A DNA stretch of 64,000 nucleotides from Eleusine coracana subsp. coracana (GCA_032690845.1 CM064424.1:42421511-42485510); one strand, 5' to 3'; positions 1-11,007 are shown, counted from the stretch's first letter. Notes: a model not told the origin generated them from the sequence alone. Made by a program: numbers and translations.

Positions 1-628
1 CATCCTGTAGGAGAAACCCAAATACAGGACGCATGCACACTACGAGGAGTCATGTACGACAACCTTTCGCAAGATACAACACGGTCGGTCCGGGTCCTAC
101 TTTTCCCGAGTACACATCACCCCAAGCGATGCTCTCATCGAAGCCATCCATGGGTAGCCCATGCACTCTCCTTTCCAACACATACCTACATTCCACCATA
201 ACCATGAGTTTTAAGCTAACTTATGTACATAATTTGGAAAACCACTGAACATCAATATTGTAGATAACATTAACACCTTTCCAAAGAGTATTTACTCAAC
301 TTCTTCTCATAAGGGGTTCAGGATATGGGAATTTTCCAAGCCGACTGTCAGTTCTAAAATTCTGCTCCCTGCTAAATCTGTCACCTTACCGACAGGTAAC
401 ACGAAAACATAATCTGCTTCTAATGTGGGCATAACTAGCCATCCGGGCTTATACCAAGGTTGTAGAGGACTTTCTCACCTTTCAAACGCATCCCTGCACA
501 TCCTCATCAGATAAACAATTTAGGAGCTATGAATTTTCTAAATCATAGTTCAGAATCTGAAAATCCGTTATGGCAGCGCTATGTTTGGTCTGAAAATGCG
601 CCTGACACCTAACTGTTTGTGCTGTTAC
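1..628 (-). repeat. Remnant of minus-strand Tekay-like gypsy element B (left part)
   Basis: Bases 1-209 match 21826-22033 in the same orientation with scattered mismatches, so they are a second copy of the B-family LTR interior, probably the 3' LTR of the same minus-strand element. At about base 210 the match stops abruptly, which looks like an internal deletion junction. Bases 210-628 are AT-rich non-coding sequence for which I see no partner in the window. The short open frame at 33-248 is not a gene. The block ends at the copia target site GTTAC (624-628) and resumes at 20047. Confidence 0.6.
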
Positions 629-1375
629 TGAGAAACCGTGTGGATATGTGCCATGGTTTGCTATATTTGTGATGAATAATTGACTTGAGCGGATTTGGTG
701 TTTGAGTTGAAATGCGGAAATCCGGGGATTGCATGAGTTTGCATATCATGGTTATGACTAACTGGAGTTGGTGGAGGAATTGGTAATGTTGCAGGAGTTG
801 GGAAATGTGTTTGCTTGTCTTATGATGTGTAGGTCACTGGAGTCGACTTGACGGTCAACAGCGAGAGGATCGGGCACAAGTAGGGGACTTGGGGCCAGAC
901 AATCGGGATGTTGGGTGAAGTCAAGGGTGATCCACACCATACACGTGGAGAGGTAAGAAGCATGGACGGTTTCACGGTTGAGCCAAAACCGTGATGGTGA
1001 TGAAGATGGCGTGTTGATCAAGTCAAGGCGAACGGGATGCCGGTGCAAGTGACAAGGGGGTCCAATGGATAGGGACTGGGAGAGACTTGCCGGTGGTCAG
1101 GATCGTGGGACAAGGTGACACGTGTTGACATCGAGAAGTCATGCTTTGAGAAGCGTGCAAGGCGGTTTCCCGGTTTGGGCCTCAAAACTGGTGGCGGTGG
1201 TTGGTGGTGCACGTGGCACCATCACGGAGCTTGCTTCGAGATGAAGCAAAGACGTGAAGCGTCTGATGGCATTCAAGCGATGAGGAAAAAGATGGATGGT
1301 TATGCCCTCGGTGGTAGGTGGGTGTGTTATGTAGGTCAAGGGTAGAGTGATCATGTGGATGAAAGACCCTAGGCC

Positions 1376-1383
1376 TATATAAG
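1376..1383 (+). promoter_or_regulatory. TATA box of the E1 5' LTR
   Basis: TATATAAG, conserved at 19015-19022 in the 3' LTR. It is followed by the CT-rich stretch expected at a transcription start. This would be the retrotransposon's own RNA polymerase II promoter. Confidence 0.7.
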
Positions 1384-2011
1384 GAGAGGTGTGGCTAGTG
1401 GGAGAGGTGCCTCTCTTTCCATTAGCCTTGTGTTAGGACTCTATTCAAAGTGCTAGGAGGGGACTTCATGTTTTAGAGGAGAGGAAAGGGTGTGTGAGAG
1501 ACATTTCTTGCTCTTCCAAATAGTGGGAGGAAGAGGGTGGCTTCCTAGCCTTATACCTATGGATCTTGTAAGAACCTTTCTATGATATGAGAAGTATTTT
1601 CATGCTCAAGATTTCCCTCTTCACTTGAATCCCGAAATTCCCTTTTTCTTATTTTCGGAGCTATTTTTGTGGTGATTTTCGATCTCATTTTTGGACGAGT
1701 TTTTGGCTCGGATTTCTTGAGAAACTTGTTGCTAGGATGAGCTAGAACAATCCTCTATGGATCCTTGACCGAATCAATAGCTCTAGCACCTTTGATTTGA
1801 AGGATTTCTCAAGTTTCCCCTTTTTGGTGTTCTTGGCACAAGATCTTAAATTTGTGATGATTCCTTGAGCCAATTGAGATGATTTTCTAGGATTAGGGTC
1901 GTGATGTCATGAGGATTCACTGATCAAAAAATTGCATCATTTGGAGTTTGTTTAGTTAGGTTTTGGAGTAGATTTGCCAAATTCCCCAAAGTTTCTGCTG
2001 TTCTATCGGGG

Positions 2012-2155
2012 TCGATCGGCACTGCTGACGACTAGGACTGGCACTACCGGTGGGTCTCAGAACCTCGCATCGACACTACCAAAGGGCTAGATCGGCACTG
2101 CCGATGGGGCCAACCAGCACTATCGATGGTCCTGATCGGCACTGCCGGTGGTGGT
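2012..2155 (+). repeat. Array of imperfect GATCGGCACTGCCG units in the E1 LTR
   Basis: Six units spaced roughly 20-30 bp carry the partly self-complementary core GGCACTGCCG or close variants, each followed by GATGGGG-like or GGTGG-like bases. The counterpart in the 3' LTR is at about 19650-19795 and is better conserved there. It lies downstream of the TATA box and upstream of the LTR end, so it would be in the RNA leader. Confidence 0.75.
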
Positions 2156-2407
2156 TCAGTAAGGTGTAGTTTGTGAGGTTTTTAACAATCTCGAGTCTCT
2201 ATTGTTTCCTTTTTGTTTCTGCTGTGTTTCTTGCTGTGGTTGGTCACTCCTAGGGCTAGTACACCACTAGTTGGTGTGTGTAGTCTTGATGATCGGTTCG
2301 GAGGTTGGCTTGGGTTGTTTTAGGATATAGGCCAAGTTCTCGTGGAGAATTTTGATTGGCTCCCATTCACCCCCCCCCCCCTCTGGTCGCCTTCTCGGTC
2401 CTTCAAT

Positions 2408-2419
2408 TGGTATCAGAGC
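2408..2419 (+). promoter_or_regulatory. E1 primer-binding site (initiator tRNA-Met)
   Basis: TGGTATCAGAGC, the exact complement of the 3' end of plant initiator tRNA-Met, begins two bases after the 5' LTR. This is where minus-strand cDNA synthesis is primed. It is not a tRNA gene. Confidence 0.95.
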
Positions 2420-2468
2420 CGGTTTGATCACTAGTTGACCTTCACCGGCTTTGTGATCCGATGGCGAC

Positions 2469-4706
2469 ATGGAGAAGCATGCTGTCAAGCTGTGGATGTT
2501 CGATGGAGAGGACTTCCCCTACTGGAAGTCACGGACCAAGGCGTATCTATTGAGTCAAGGACGTGCAATTTAGGAGATTGTTGATCAAGAGTATGCTATA
2601 CCACAAGACCTGAACACTGCTTCTGCTGAGTTAGTCAGGTATAAGAACAACTCCAAAGTTGTCCATATTCTGCTCTCTGCACTTGGTAGGAGTGAACATG
2701 ATAGGGTTGCACACTTGACACTGCTAATGCTATTTGGGTTAAGCTCTACACTTACCATGAGGGTACCAACCAGGTCAAGTCTATGCGTAAGGATTCTTAC
2801 AATAGACAGTACGAAACCTTTGCCCAAAAACCGGGCGAGTCACTAGATGACACTTTTTGTAGGTTTGAGGCAATTGTGTGCAACTTGCGGGCTTGTGGTA
2901 CCCTTGTGTACAATGACAATGATAGAGCTAAGCAACTGCTGTATTCACTTGATGAAAATGTTTGGGGGGTTAAAATTACTGCTCTAGAAGAAACTGCTGA
3001 CTTCAACACCTTAAACTGTGAGCAACTGTATAGCAAGCTGAAATCTCATGAAGGTTAGTCATAGTGATGCTTCTTATGAAACTAACCCCTCACTTGACAA
3101 GTTTTCCTTGGAGTTTGCTTTGTCTTCTCTTGTTACAACTTCTGATGAACGGATGGAGTGCATTCCTGACGAGGAGTTGTCCTTGCTCACAAGGAAGTTC
3201 AGGAAGTTCTACAACAACCGCAAGGAGAGAAGAGGAGGTGGTTCAAGAACCTGCTTCGAGTGTGGTGACCCGGGACACTTTATTGGTGATTGTCCTAAGA
3301 AGAAGAAGAAGGCCGGGTACCACGACAACAACACTGAAGACTTCAAGCAGAAGAAGAACCGCTTCTACAAGAAGGGCAAGAACTCCAAGAAGTTCGCCAA
3401 GGCCTTTGCACGCGCCTGCGTTGCCGCCTTGAGTGATGTTGACCTCACATCAAGCGAAGGCTTTACAAGCTCGGAGGAGGAGGTTGAGAAGCCGAGTCAA
3501 GCGGAAGGATGACTTCACTGGGCTTTGCTTCATGGCAAAGAACGACCACGACACCAACTCTGGATCCGACTCCGACATAAGTGAGGTACCTCCCACTCTT
3601 GATGAGCTCTCCTCTGAACTTGATCATTTGCGCGATGTTCTGCTCATGCAAGATGATAAGCTTCACAGTGCTGTGCATGAGAGTAGAGAGTAAGTCTAAG
3701 TTAGAGAGTGCTGATTTTGAGATTGCTTCGCTTAGGTCTAAGCTTGCTTGTGTTGATACTGCTACTGAGTATGAGTCTTGTCAAGTTGTGATGAGTGATC
3801 TTGCATCGAGGAAGAGTGTGCATGCTTAAGTTGCCAGTTAGCTTAAGAGTGCCCTCAAGGAGCTTGATGAGTTCAAAGCTAGACCAACTCTTTTGGGTGC
3901 ATATCAGAAGTGCCCCAAGCTCACAAGACGAGTTGGAAGCTCAGTCCCTCAAAGTCAAAGATCTTGAGTCCAAGTTGCTTCATGAGACTTGCTCGAAAGT
4001 TCTTCCACATCCATGTGAAGTGTGTGTCACCCTCAAGGACAAGCTAGTAATCACTAGGGAAGAAAACAAAGTCCTAGTTCATGAAAATGACTAAATTGTT
4101 TCTAGGCTCCAGAGAACCCTAGTGAATGAGGAAAAGATTGAGAGTGATTTGGCAAGAGTGAAGGAGAGTGCTTCAAGGTCAACCTATAACTTGGGCTTGG
4201 GATTTGAGAGGTGTGACAAGGAGAGTGAGAATGTGGGTAAGTTTGTTTCTAGCTCCAGCTACAAGCATCAGGAAAATACCATCAAACCCACTGACACATA
4301 CTATCCACCCAATCCAAAACCCTCCTTCAACCCAAAGCAAACAGAGAAGTCAAAACCCAAACCTGTAATGCAAACCAAGCCTAATCCTAAGGGTGTCTAT
4401 ATTTGTATGTTTTGTGGTCGCAAGGGCCACTTGGATGAATTCTGTTATAGGCGCAAGAGAATTGAGAGGAAGCAAGCTGAGTTGACTAGGGATGCTTTTT
4501 ATGATGATTTTGTTGACTTTCAGCCTCGCTCTTTTTCTCATGCCTATCATGGACAGGGTCATTCCTCATATGGCTTTGATTCACGAAACAGAGGCTTTGC
4601 GCAGCAGCGCTTTGGTGCCCCACGTTTTCCCCATCATGGTGAGCGTCATTCGCGGGGATTTGGCTTTCACATTGATGATTTCTATCCTCACAACCCAAGG
4701 TTTTAG
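2469..4706 (+). pseudogene. gag: E1 gag (copia capsid/nucleocapsid), broken
   Basis: The likely start is the ATG at 2469; the frame reads MEKHAVKLWMFDGEDFPYWK, typical of a copia Gag N terminus, until a TAG at about 2573 that looks like a mutated TGG. A UBN2-type capsid segment is readable at 2783-3056. A CCHC zinc knuckle follows at about 3252-3293 (C69, C72, H77, C82 of the frame starting at 3048), then a lysine-rich and acidic linker with coiled-coil-like stretches (3433-4090). A second CCHC knuckle is at about 4404-4445 (C95, C98, H103, C108 of the frame starting at 4122). At least four frame changes or stops separate these pieces. Gag would package the element RNA in cytoplasmic particles; this copy cannot make the full protein. 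Confidence 0.85.
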
Positions 4707-4889
4707 TTGAGATGCTTTGATAGGCCATGTTTTTCCCATTGTGGTTCTCGTCTTATGTGATCAAATGATAATGTGCAAAGAATTGTGATGACTACTACCG
4801 GTCATATGGTTAAGTGCTGGATTCCTAAATCTCTTTTGACTAACCCCAGCACTGAGCCATCGACTTTTCCTTCTCATTCTTTGTAGGCA

Positions 4890-5636
4890 GTAGGTGGAGG
4901 CTTGGAGAACAAATGGTTGATGGACTCCGGGTGTTCGTGCCACATGAACAGAGATGCAAAGTGGTTCTCCAGCCTCACTCCCCTGAAGCGGCGGGAGTAT
5001 GTGACCTTTGGAGATGACAAGAGAGGGAGAGTGAAGGCAAGAGGTGCGGTAATGGTAAATGAAAAATTCACTCTCAAGGATGTTGGTTTGGTTGAGTATC
5101 TCACGTACAATCTCCTCTCTGTCTCTCAGCTTCTTGATGTTGGTTTGGAAGTGCGCTTTAAGTTGAATGCTTCTTGTGTTCTTGATTTGAGTGGTTCCTT
5201 GGTTTGTGGGATTTCTCACATTGGCAGAGTTTTTCAAGCTGATTTTGCTGGTTCTCCTGGTTCTCACAAGTGCTTGTTTACTCAATCTTCTTCTGAGCTC
5301 TGGAAATGGCATAGGAGACTGGGTCACATGAGCTTTGACTTGTTATGTCACTTGAGTGGCCTAGATTTGATCCGAGGATTGCCTGAGCTCAAATTTGATA
5401 AGGATTTGGTTTGTGCTCCTTGTTGTCATGAGAAAATGATTGTCGCTTCTCATCCACCAATCAATTTGGTGATGACTGAACGCCCTCGAGAGTTGCTTCA
5501 TATGGACACTGTTGGTCCTTCTCGGGTTCGTTCGGCGGGTGGGAAGTGGTATGTTCTTGTGATTGTTGACGACTATTCTCGCTACTCTTGGGTCTACTTT
5601 CTTGAGAGCAAGGATGAAGTGTTTCATTACTTTTAG
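4890..5636 (+). pseudogene. pol: E1 pol part 1: protease and N-terminal integrase
   Basis: An open stretch of about 244 codons. The retropepsin active-site triplet D-S-G lies near its start (WLMDSGCSCHMN). Next comes the GAG-pre-integrase zinc region (H of WHRRLGHM with CAPCC downstream), then the start of the integrase core with the first catalytic Asp (HMDTVGP) and VDDYSRYSWVYFL. It stops at a TAG at 5634-5636, about 20 bp before E2 inserts. The reading continues at 15738 beyond E2. Confidence 0.88.
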
Positions 5637-5650
5637 AGCTTAGCTTTAAG

Positions 5651-5655
5651 GTTGT
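5651..5655. repeat. Target-site duplication of E2, left
   Basis: GTTGT, identical to 15733-15737 directly after the E2 3' LTR. This proves E2 inserted by integrase-mediated transposition into the E1 integrase gene. Confidence 0.93.
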
Positions 5656-6198
5656 TGTTGGCACTTCCTAAGTGCCCCTTTTATATGTGAATATCACCCC
5701 AATTAGAGTATAATTGATAATAATTTAGGCCATTTACCTATGATATTACCTATATATTTGTATATGCGTTGTTTTAGAGCTTTATTGCAGAAATAGGTAA
5801 AATTGGCTATTAAAGTGATGTTGGACAAGACAGGAGTCCAGAATCGATGAAAAGCACTAAAGAAGCCCAGTGCGCTGATCGGCGCCAGTCCATGAGCCGA
5901 TCGGTGCAAGCGTATTTTGGCCACAGAAGTGACCGAGGCCCATTCCGATGGAAGTTTATCTGATGTTTATGGAAGTTCATCTGTGCAAGACACTTGAAGA
6001 TATTTGCATAGAAGATTTATGGAACTTCAAGATCTCGATGTGCGGTACACGACTTTTTCTCGAAGGAAAAGGCCCACATGGAAGCTGTGGAAGACAAAGG
6101 AACCGACTCGGAGCAGAAACCAGAGAGAACACGGCTTGCGTCGATCGGCGCAACCGACTTATTTGCTAGAAACTGAGTCCTTCACGATTAGAACCCCT

Positions 6199-6206
6199 AT
6201 ATATAC
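6199..6206 (+). promoter_or_regulatory. TATA box of the E2 5' LTR
   Basis: TATATATA preceded by ACCCC, conserved at 14703-14710 in the 3' LTR. Likely RNA polymerase II promoter of E2. Confidence 0.6.
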
Positions 6207-6878
6207 TTGCAACCCCTATCCGCGATCGGTACCACGAGGAGGAGGCAACAGAGGGACAACAGATTTGTGAGTTAGAGCCACCGAGGCTTGCCCCGTTAGA
6301 ATAGATCTCTAGTTGAGTTTCAAGAACCATTGGTGTAAGAGTTGATCCGTCAAGGTAGGCCATCTCGACGGTGATGAATCTTACTCTATGTATCTCAAGG
6401 ATGATTGAATATGTTGATGAGGGTTTTGGTGATTTGTCTATCTTGATTCTATAATCATGCATGTGCTTATTCTTATTGCTTAGTTCTAGGCTAAGTAAGT
6501 TGATATTATCTTAATCGTGGTGATTAGGATAGGATTCAGACATTGTATTGATTATTGTTGCTCGATGATACCGGTAGTGTGGTTTAGTGGTGACAGCACT
6601 AAACCTACGCAGCACTATTGGATAGTTGAGTAGGGTAAGATACTCGCGTGATTAAGGGTTTCCTCTCGGCAGCGATAAATCGGGAGCCGCTCGGAAAGCA
6701 GGGTGGTCTTATTCATTATAGGTTTTCATTGATCCATGTAATTATCCATTATGATGTTGTTTAATTAGACTATCTGGTTATGATCTCACTAGTAGATATC
6801 TGGCTACTCACCGAATAGTTTTAGCTTTGGCTTTAGCTTTGGCCTTGACTTGCACTCTAGTTCAACTTCGCTGGTGAA

Positions 6879-7025
6879 CTGATCGGCTCAACACTTGCGC
6901 CGATCGGCTCAACAACTGAGATCCGCAACAGCATCAATCGGCTCAACACCTGCACCGATCGGCTCAACAACTTAGATCCACAACAGTGCCGCTCGGCTCA
7001 ATCCTGCGCTGATCGGCGCAACGAC
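6879..7025 (+). repeat. 56-bp tandem repeat with GATCGGCTCAAC units in the E2 LTR
   Basis: About 2.6 copies of a 55-56 bp unit, each unit holding two CGATCGGCTCAAC-like motifs and an AGATCCGCAACAG spacer. The same array, more mutated, is at 15368-15513 in the 3' LTR. The core GCCGATCGGC is a perfect palindrome. Confidence 0.8.
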
Positions 7026-7256
7026 AGAATTGCTATCTGGCGCACCTTTACGCTAGCCAGTCTCCCCTTCATACAACCTGAACTTGACAGTAGCCTTGAT
7101 TAGATCTTTTACTGTTAACTTTGTTTAATTATCCCTAAGGTCACAGTGGTTCGATAATACCTTGGAATACTCTAAGGGAAAAAGTGCTACAACTATACAC
7201 CGTCCTCTTGCGGTATATAAGTGGGTGCATAGTAACGACCAACAAGCATCTTTTTC

Positions 7257-7274
7257 TGGCGCTGTTACCGAGGA
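7257..7274 (+). promoter_or_regulatory. E2 primer-binding site (tRNA-Asp type)
   Basis: TGGCGCTGTTACCGAGGA differs at three positions from TGGCGCCGTTGCCGGGGA, the complement of the plant tRNA-Asp 3' end used by Athila/Tat elements (family knowledge). It starts 12 bases after the LTR. Confidence 0.8.
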
Positions 7275-7375
7275 CCATAGCAGGTTTTTAAACATTGTTT
7301 GATGTATTAGTGTTTAGTCATTGTCCTTTACATGTCTTTTTAGTACATATATGCTGTTAAGTGAAATTAATAGGT

Positions 7376-8452
7376 ATGGACGGTCCTAAGTCAAACAAAC
7401 TCTCTAATTACACCGATGATCCAGAAAAGCTCTTACGCAAGAAGAGAATAGCGGAAAGGAGGAGCAAGTCACTTAAAGATTTAGCTGGAGAACCAGTCAG
7501 TGCCAGCCCTCGAGTATTATTCATAGTTGTAGATCCAGAAGCAGGAGCGATGGCAGACCAGCCCTTGGTTAATAGTTTCAAGCCTCAATTGGATAAGGTA
7601 GTCAAGACAGATTTCCAAGAAGCTCAAGATCATGCTCCATATCAACTGGAGAGGTAAGTCGGATTAGTGGCACAACAACCATTCACAGGTTCGGAAGATC
7701 CCAATTAGTATCTATAGTGCTTCCTTGAAGTCTGTAGTACATTCAAAGTAGCAGGATTGACCGGAGATCAAGCACGTGTGCGGCTGTTCCCCTTCTCTCT
7801 AGTTGGACGCCCTAAGCAATGGTACAATAGCTTGGAAAACATAGTAAAGACTACATGGGAAACCTTAGCAGTTGCATTCTTAGCCAAATACTTCCCTCCT
7901 GGTAAGATTCAAGCTTTGAAGAATAAGATTCTTAGATTTATGCAGAATATTGATGAGAGCATTGGAGAAGCTTGGGAAAGATACAATGAATATATGGATG
8001 CATGCCCTCATCATGGTCTTACAGTTGGCAAAATTGTTGAGAGATTCTATGTGGGATTGAATACCCCCTCCCGTCAACACTTAGATGCTTCAGCTGCGGG
8101 TTCATTCATGTCAAAGACTCCCACTCAAGCTAAGGAATTGATCAAATTGCTAGTTGAAAATCAATCATGGGATAGTGAAAGAAGTTCAAGGAACCTACAA
8201 CCTTCTAAAGGAGTGGCAAAGAGTGTGATTGAGAGGACTCATGAAGACTTGGTTATGGATCGCCTCGATGCTATTCAAAGAAGATTGGACAATAATCATC
8301 ATATCCTGAAGGAAGAGCCGCTCAAGCTAGCGGAATCACGCTCCACTTGTGATGAGTGTGGAGAGTTCGGCCATGTGCAGAAAGATTGCCCTGAAGAGAT
8401 GAAGATGCTAGAATATGTAAAGAATAGTGGATGGAAACCCCAACATCAGTAA
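7376..8452 (+). pseudogene. gag: E2 gag (Ty3/gypsy Retrotrans_gag), lightly damaged
   Basis: The ATG at 7376 begins MDGPKSNKLSNYTDDPEKLL. After stops near 7655 and 7706-7717 the frame runs open from 7757 to 8452. It shows the Retrotrans_gag core (LFPFSLVGRPKQWYNSL, then AFLAKYFPPGK and YMDACPHHG) and a CCHC knuckle CDECGEFGHVQKDC near the end. This is the capsid protein of Athila/Tat-type gypsy elements. Only two or three substitutions separate it from a continuous frame, and all capsid motifs are recognisable. Confidence 0.85.
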
Positions 8453-8482
8453 TAAAGGAGTTTTTTCTCTCCTAGTTCATCC

Positions 8483-8689
8483 ATGCAAAACTCTATCTCT
8501 CTTTGTCTCCAATTTCATGAGTTCCTTCAAGCTCAAGAAAAGATCAACAAGGACAGTCAAGCTAAATTCAAGGAGGTTGATCATGTTCTTGAAGGGATTA
8601 ATGACAAGGTGATAGAAATTGGGAGCTCCAATGAGCAGATTTTGAAGCATACCAAGATTATGGAGCAACAGATAGGACAATTATCATAG
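8483..8689 (+). pseudogene. E2 gag C-terminal coiled-coil segment
   Basis: A short open frame rich in heptad-like hydrophobic spacing (QEKINKDSQAKFKEVDHVLE, ending TKIMEQQIGQLS). This matches the coiled-coil region that follows the zinc knuckle in Athila/Tat Gag proteins. It is separated from gag by a stop at 8450-8452 and from the protease by about 240 bp with a small duplicated segment (around 8693-8790 an ATTCAAGGCAACAAAGG sequence occurs twice). Confidence 0.6.
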
Positions 8690-8933
8690 GCTATTCAAGG
8701 CAACAAAGGGGTTATTCCTGGTAATACAATGTCTGTCTATTGTATTCAAGGCAACAAAGGACAATTTTGAAGCATACCAAGATTATGCAGAGCAGTTAAA
8801 GGCAATAGCTACACGGTCAAGAAAGCAAACAGAAGATCTAGAGCACTCTACGGGAGCAAGGAAGACCTACGCCAACCGGTTCACCACTGGCGCCGATCGG
8901 CGTGAGGAAGAGATTGACCTCTCTGCGCTGAAA

Positions 8934-9776
8934 ATGGGTATGGAAACAGAGGAGCATGGCCCTACCACGTTCTTGGACACTCAACTACTGACAAAGACAG
9001 AGAGAGTGCGGCAACACGATGAGCAGTTTGCAAGGTTCATCGATGTTATGAAGAAGCTTTACATCAATGTCCCTTTTGTTGATGCTATTAAAGTACCTAC
9101 CTATGCTAAGTACATTAAGGACATGATGCAAAACAAGAAGTCTCTAGCTTCTGAAGAGGTTGTGAAGGTCACTAAGGAACTTATGGCGGTGATCAATGAT
9201 GTTGCACTTGAGAAGAAACCTGACCCTGGATCACCAAGCATCAAATGCATAATCGGAACAAGGATATTTGATAGGTGCTTGCGCGATCTTGGAGCAAGTG
9301 TAAGTGTTATGCCCCGTCATATATTCACAAGTCTCAATTTGCCTGAATTGGAGCCTACGGGTATGTGTTTGGAGTTAGCCGACCAGTCTGTATGCTTCCC
9401 TCATGGAATTGCTGAGGATGTGCCTGCTCAAATTGGAAACCACATCGTCCCTATTGATTTTATTGTGCTTGATATGGATAAGAGGACGAGAACCCTGTTG
9501 ATCTTAGGCAGACCCTTCTTGAGGATAGCAAAGACAAGTATTGATGTTGGGAGTGGTGAGATAAGCTTCAATATAAGTGAAACTCCCTACTCTTTCAAAT
9601 TTCGCCAAAGGGGAGAAGAGCGTCGTGCTATTGATGAAGTGAAGATGTACAAGACACCAAGGCAACGTGGCATCGAGAGTGATTGGAGTGGATGTAAGGA
9701 TAGTACATCCAAAGTATATGAGCTATTAAGTGAACTTTGTAGTGTCACGGTCTTACACCCCACACTGCGACACTAA
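8934..9776 (+). CDS. E2 aspartic protease (retropepsin) region of gag-pol
   Basis: Open frame of 280 codons. Residues about 30-65 hold the spacer common before the protease in this lineage (NVPFVDAIKVPTYAKYIKDM). Residues 118-127 are the active site DLGASVSVMP (usual D-T/S/L-G-A). The flap region and the second hydrophobic loop ILGRPFL follow at about 190-196. Unlike autonomous relatives, the frame ends soon after the protease with no reverse transcriptase. The protein would cleave Gag. It is translated in the same direction as gag and was probably once one polyprotein. Confidence 0.85.
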   Translation: MGMETEEHGPTTFLDTQLLTKTERVRQHDEQFARFIDVMKKLYINVPFVDAIKVPTYAKYIKDMMQNKKSLASEEVVKVTKELMAVINDVALEKKPDPGSPSIKCIIGTRIFDRCLRDLGASVSVMPRHIFTSLNLPELEPTGMCLELADQSVCFPHGIAEDVPAQIGNHIVPIDFIVLDMDKRTRTLLILGRPFLRIAKTSIDVGSGEISFNISETPYSFKFRQRGEERRAIDEVKMYKTPRQRGIESDWSGCKDSTSKVYELLSELCSVTVLHPTLRH

Positions 9777-9829
9777 GGATTGATTGCTCACGGGGAGGTC
9801 AAGCTCTTTGACCTCTAAATAAGTAGAGA

Positions 9830-9945
9830 GCTCTTGGGAGGCAACCCAATTGTCGGGGGATTTAGAAGTTGTTTAGTTCTTGCGGAGGGAAACCCGTCTC
9901 ATGTAGTTAATTAATGCTAGCCGGGAGGGCAACCCGGTGTTTTTA
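9830..9945 (+). repeat. Three short hairpin-like GGGAGGCAACCC motifs after the E2 protease
   Basis: CTTGGGAGGCAACCCAA, GGAGGGAAACCCG and CCGGGAGGGCAACCCGG occur within about 110 bp directly downstream of the protease stop. Each can form a small G/C stem with an A-rich loop. Similar GGGAGGCAACCC motifs follow the coding region in many Athila/Tat elements (from memory). Confidence 0.55.
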
Positions 9946-10049
9946 ATTTGCTTTCTTGTAATAAAAACAATCTCCCGAATAAAACAATTAAAAAAAGTGT
10001 GTGCTTAATTTTTGTGTGCTCCTGTGTTGTCTGTTTATTTGTGCAAAAC

Positions 10050-10055
<6 letters not shown>

Positions 10056-10120
<65 letters not shown>
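10056..10120. repeat. (TA)n microsatellite
   Basis: About 32 TA units. It produces artificial Tyr-Ile repeats in open frames on both strands, which are not genes. Confidence 0.97.
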
Positions 10121-10123
<3 letters not shown>

Positions 10124-10179
10124 ACTAACAACGCATGAATAAAAAAAAAAGACCAAAAACAGGAAGGAACAGAGCTTGC

Positions 10180-10860
10180 GCCGTTTGGCGCACTCATGCG
10201 CCAATCGGTGCATTGATAACAAGTCAGGACAGAAGGCTGACGACGCCCAGAATGGAAGAGGAGCTGAAAGCCAATCAGCACATCAATTTTCAAATGAAGA
10301 ACGACATCTAGCGAAGAAGCGAGGGGCCATGAGCAAAAATGGACACTGCGTCGTCACCAGATGGGCCCAGCTTTATGTGCCAATGCTACAGGAACATTGG
10401 GAAGAGTGGATATTAGGTAAACAAAATGAATACGAGGCATCAGGATCAGAGCTACACTAGAAGACGAGGTGCAAGGAACTTGCAACGTTCGGCGCACTCC
10501 TACGCCGATCGGCGCTGGTACCCATGCTGTGCCAAAATTAGCAACATATTCGATAGGCACTGATTCTTAGGAACAGGTATGATTTTTATGTAAGTTTCCA
10601 GTGCAGAGGAGACATGGAATTGAACAAAAGCTAAAAAAGAGACGGCACGCTGATCGGCGCTGTCCAGAGCCGATCGACACAGTCAATCAAGACGACGGGA
10701 TTCCGTGCTGTTCCCCTGCCAGCCGACATGGTGTACCAGGAAAAGACGAAAAGGATGGAAACAACAAAAGGGAGGAGAATTAGGAAACAGAGCGGTCAGA
10801 GAATTCAAAATTTGAAATGTGTCGATCGGCGCAGTGACCGCGCCGATCGGCGTAACCCCA
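10180..10860 (+). repeat. Scattered GCCGATCGGCGC motifs upstream of the E2 accessory ORF
   Basis: Pairs of CGCCGATCGGCG-like motifs, partners 15-25 bp apart, occur at about 10180-10210, 10483-10512, 10650-10680 and 10820-10853. Single copies appear at about 8893 and 12318. They match the LTR motif. Otherwise this 700-bp stretch has no convincing coding sequence. Confidence 0.7.
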
Positions 10861-10904
10861 AATTTTGGAAATTTTTGGCGGGTCCTCATAGAAGTTTCCC
10901 ACAC

Positions 10905-10912
10905 TATAAAAG
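10905..10912 (+). promoter_or_regulatory. Internal TATA box upstream of the E2 accessory ORF
   Basis: TATAAAAG within CACACTATAAAAGGGAGGCC, about 100 bp before the ATG at 11008. The context (GC-rich, pyrimidine-rich leader TCTCCACCTTCCCC) is that of a plant core promoter and differs from the AT-rich sequence around it. Confidence 0.5.
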
Positions 10913-11007
10913 GGAGGCCAGGCACCCCCAGTTTGGCACACCATCCCGGTAATATCTCCACCTTCCCCACTACCCACGACCTCGCACACGTTCCACATTC
11001 CTCGTAG

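Larger units (their letters stand above)
629..2405 (+). repeat. E1 5' LTR
   Basis: 1777-bp direct repeat paired with 18267-20046. By eye there are about eleven mismatches in the first 215 aligned bases, so insertion is not recent. The LTR starts TG and ends CA. A TATA box lies at 1376-1383. A cluster of imperfect GATCGGCACTGCCG repeats lies at about 2010-2155, and a C-run just before the end (2372-2381). The short open frames in it on both strands are LTR noise. Confidence 0.93.
5656..7244 (+). repeat. E2 5' LTR
   Basis: 1589-bp direct repeat paired with 14160-15732. TATATATA at 6199-6206 is the likely TATA box. Two facing GATCGGC-type motifs lie at 5877-5907, and a 56-bp tandem repeat of GATCGGCTCAAC-type units at about 6879-7025. 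The short open frames inside are not genes. Confidence 0.92.

Noticed and set aside
2408..2419. tRNA-like sequence TGGTATCAGAGC
   Set aside because: It is the retrotransposon primer-binding site complementary to initiator tRNA-Met; no cloverleaf surrounds it. The same holds for 7257, 21065, 29571 and 32057.
9948..10293. Reading frames with Tyr-Ile repeats on both strands
   Set aside because: They are translations of a TA microsatellite.
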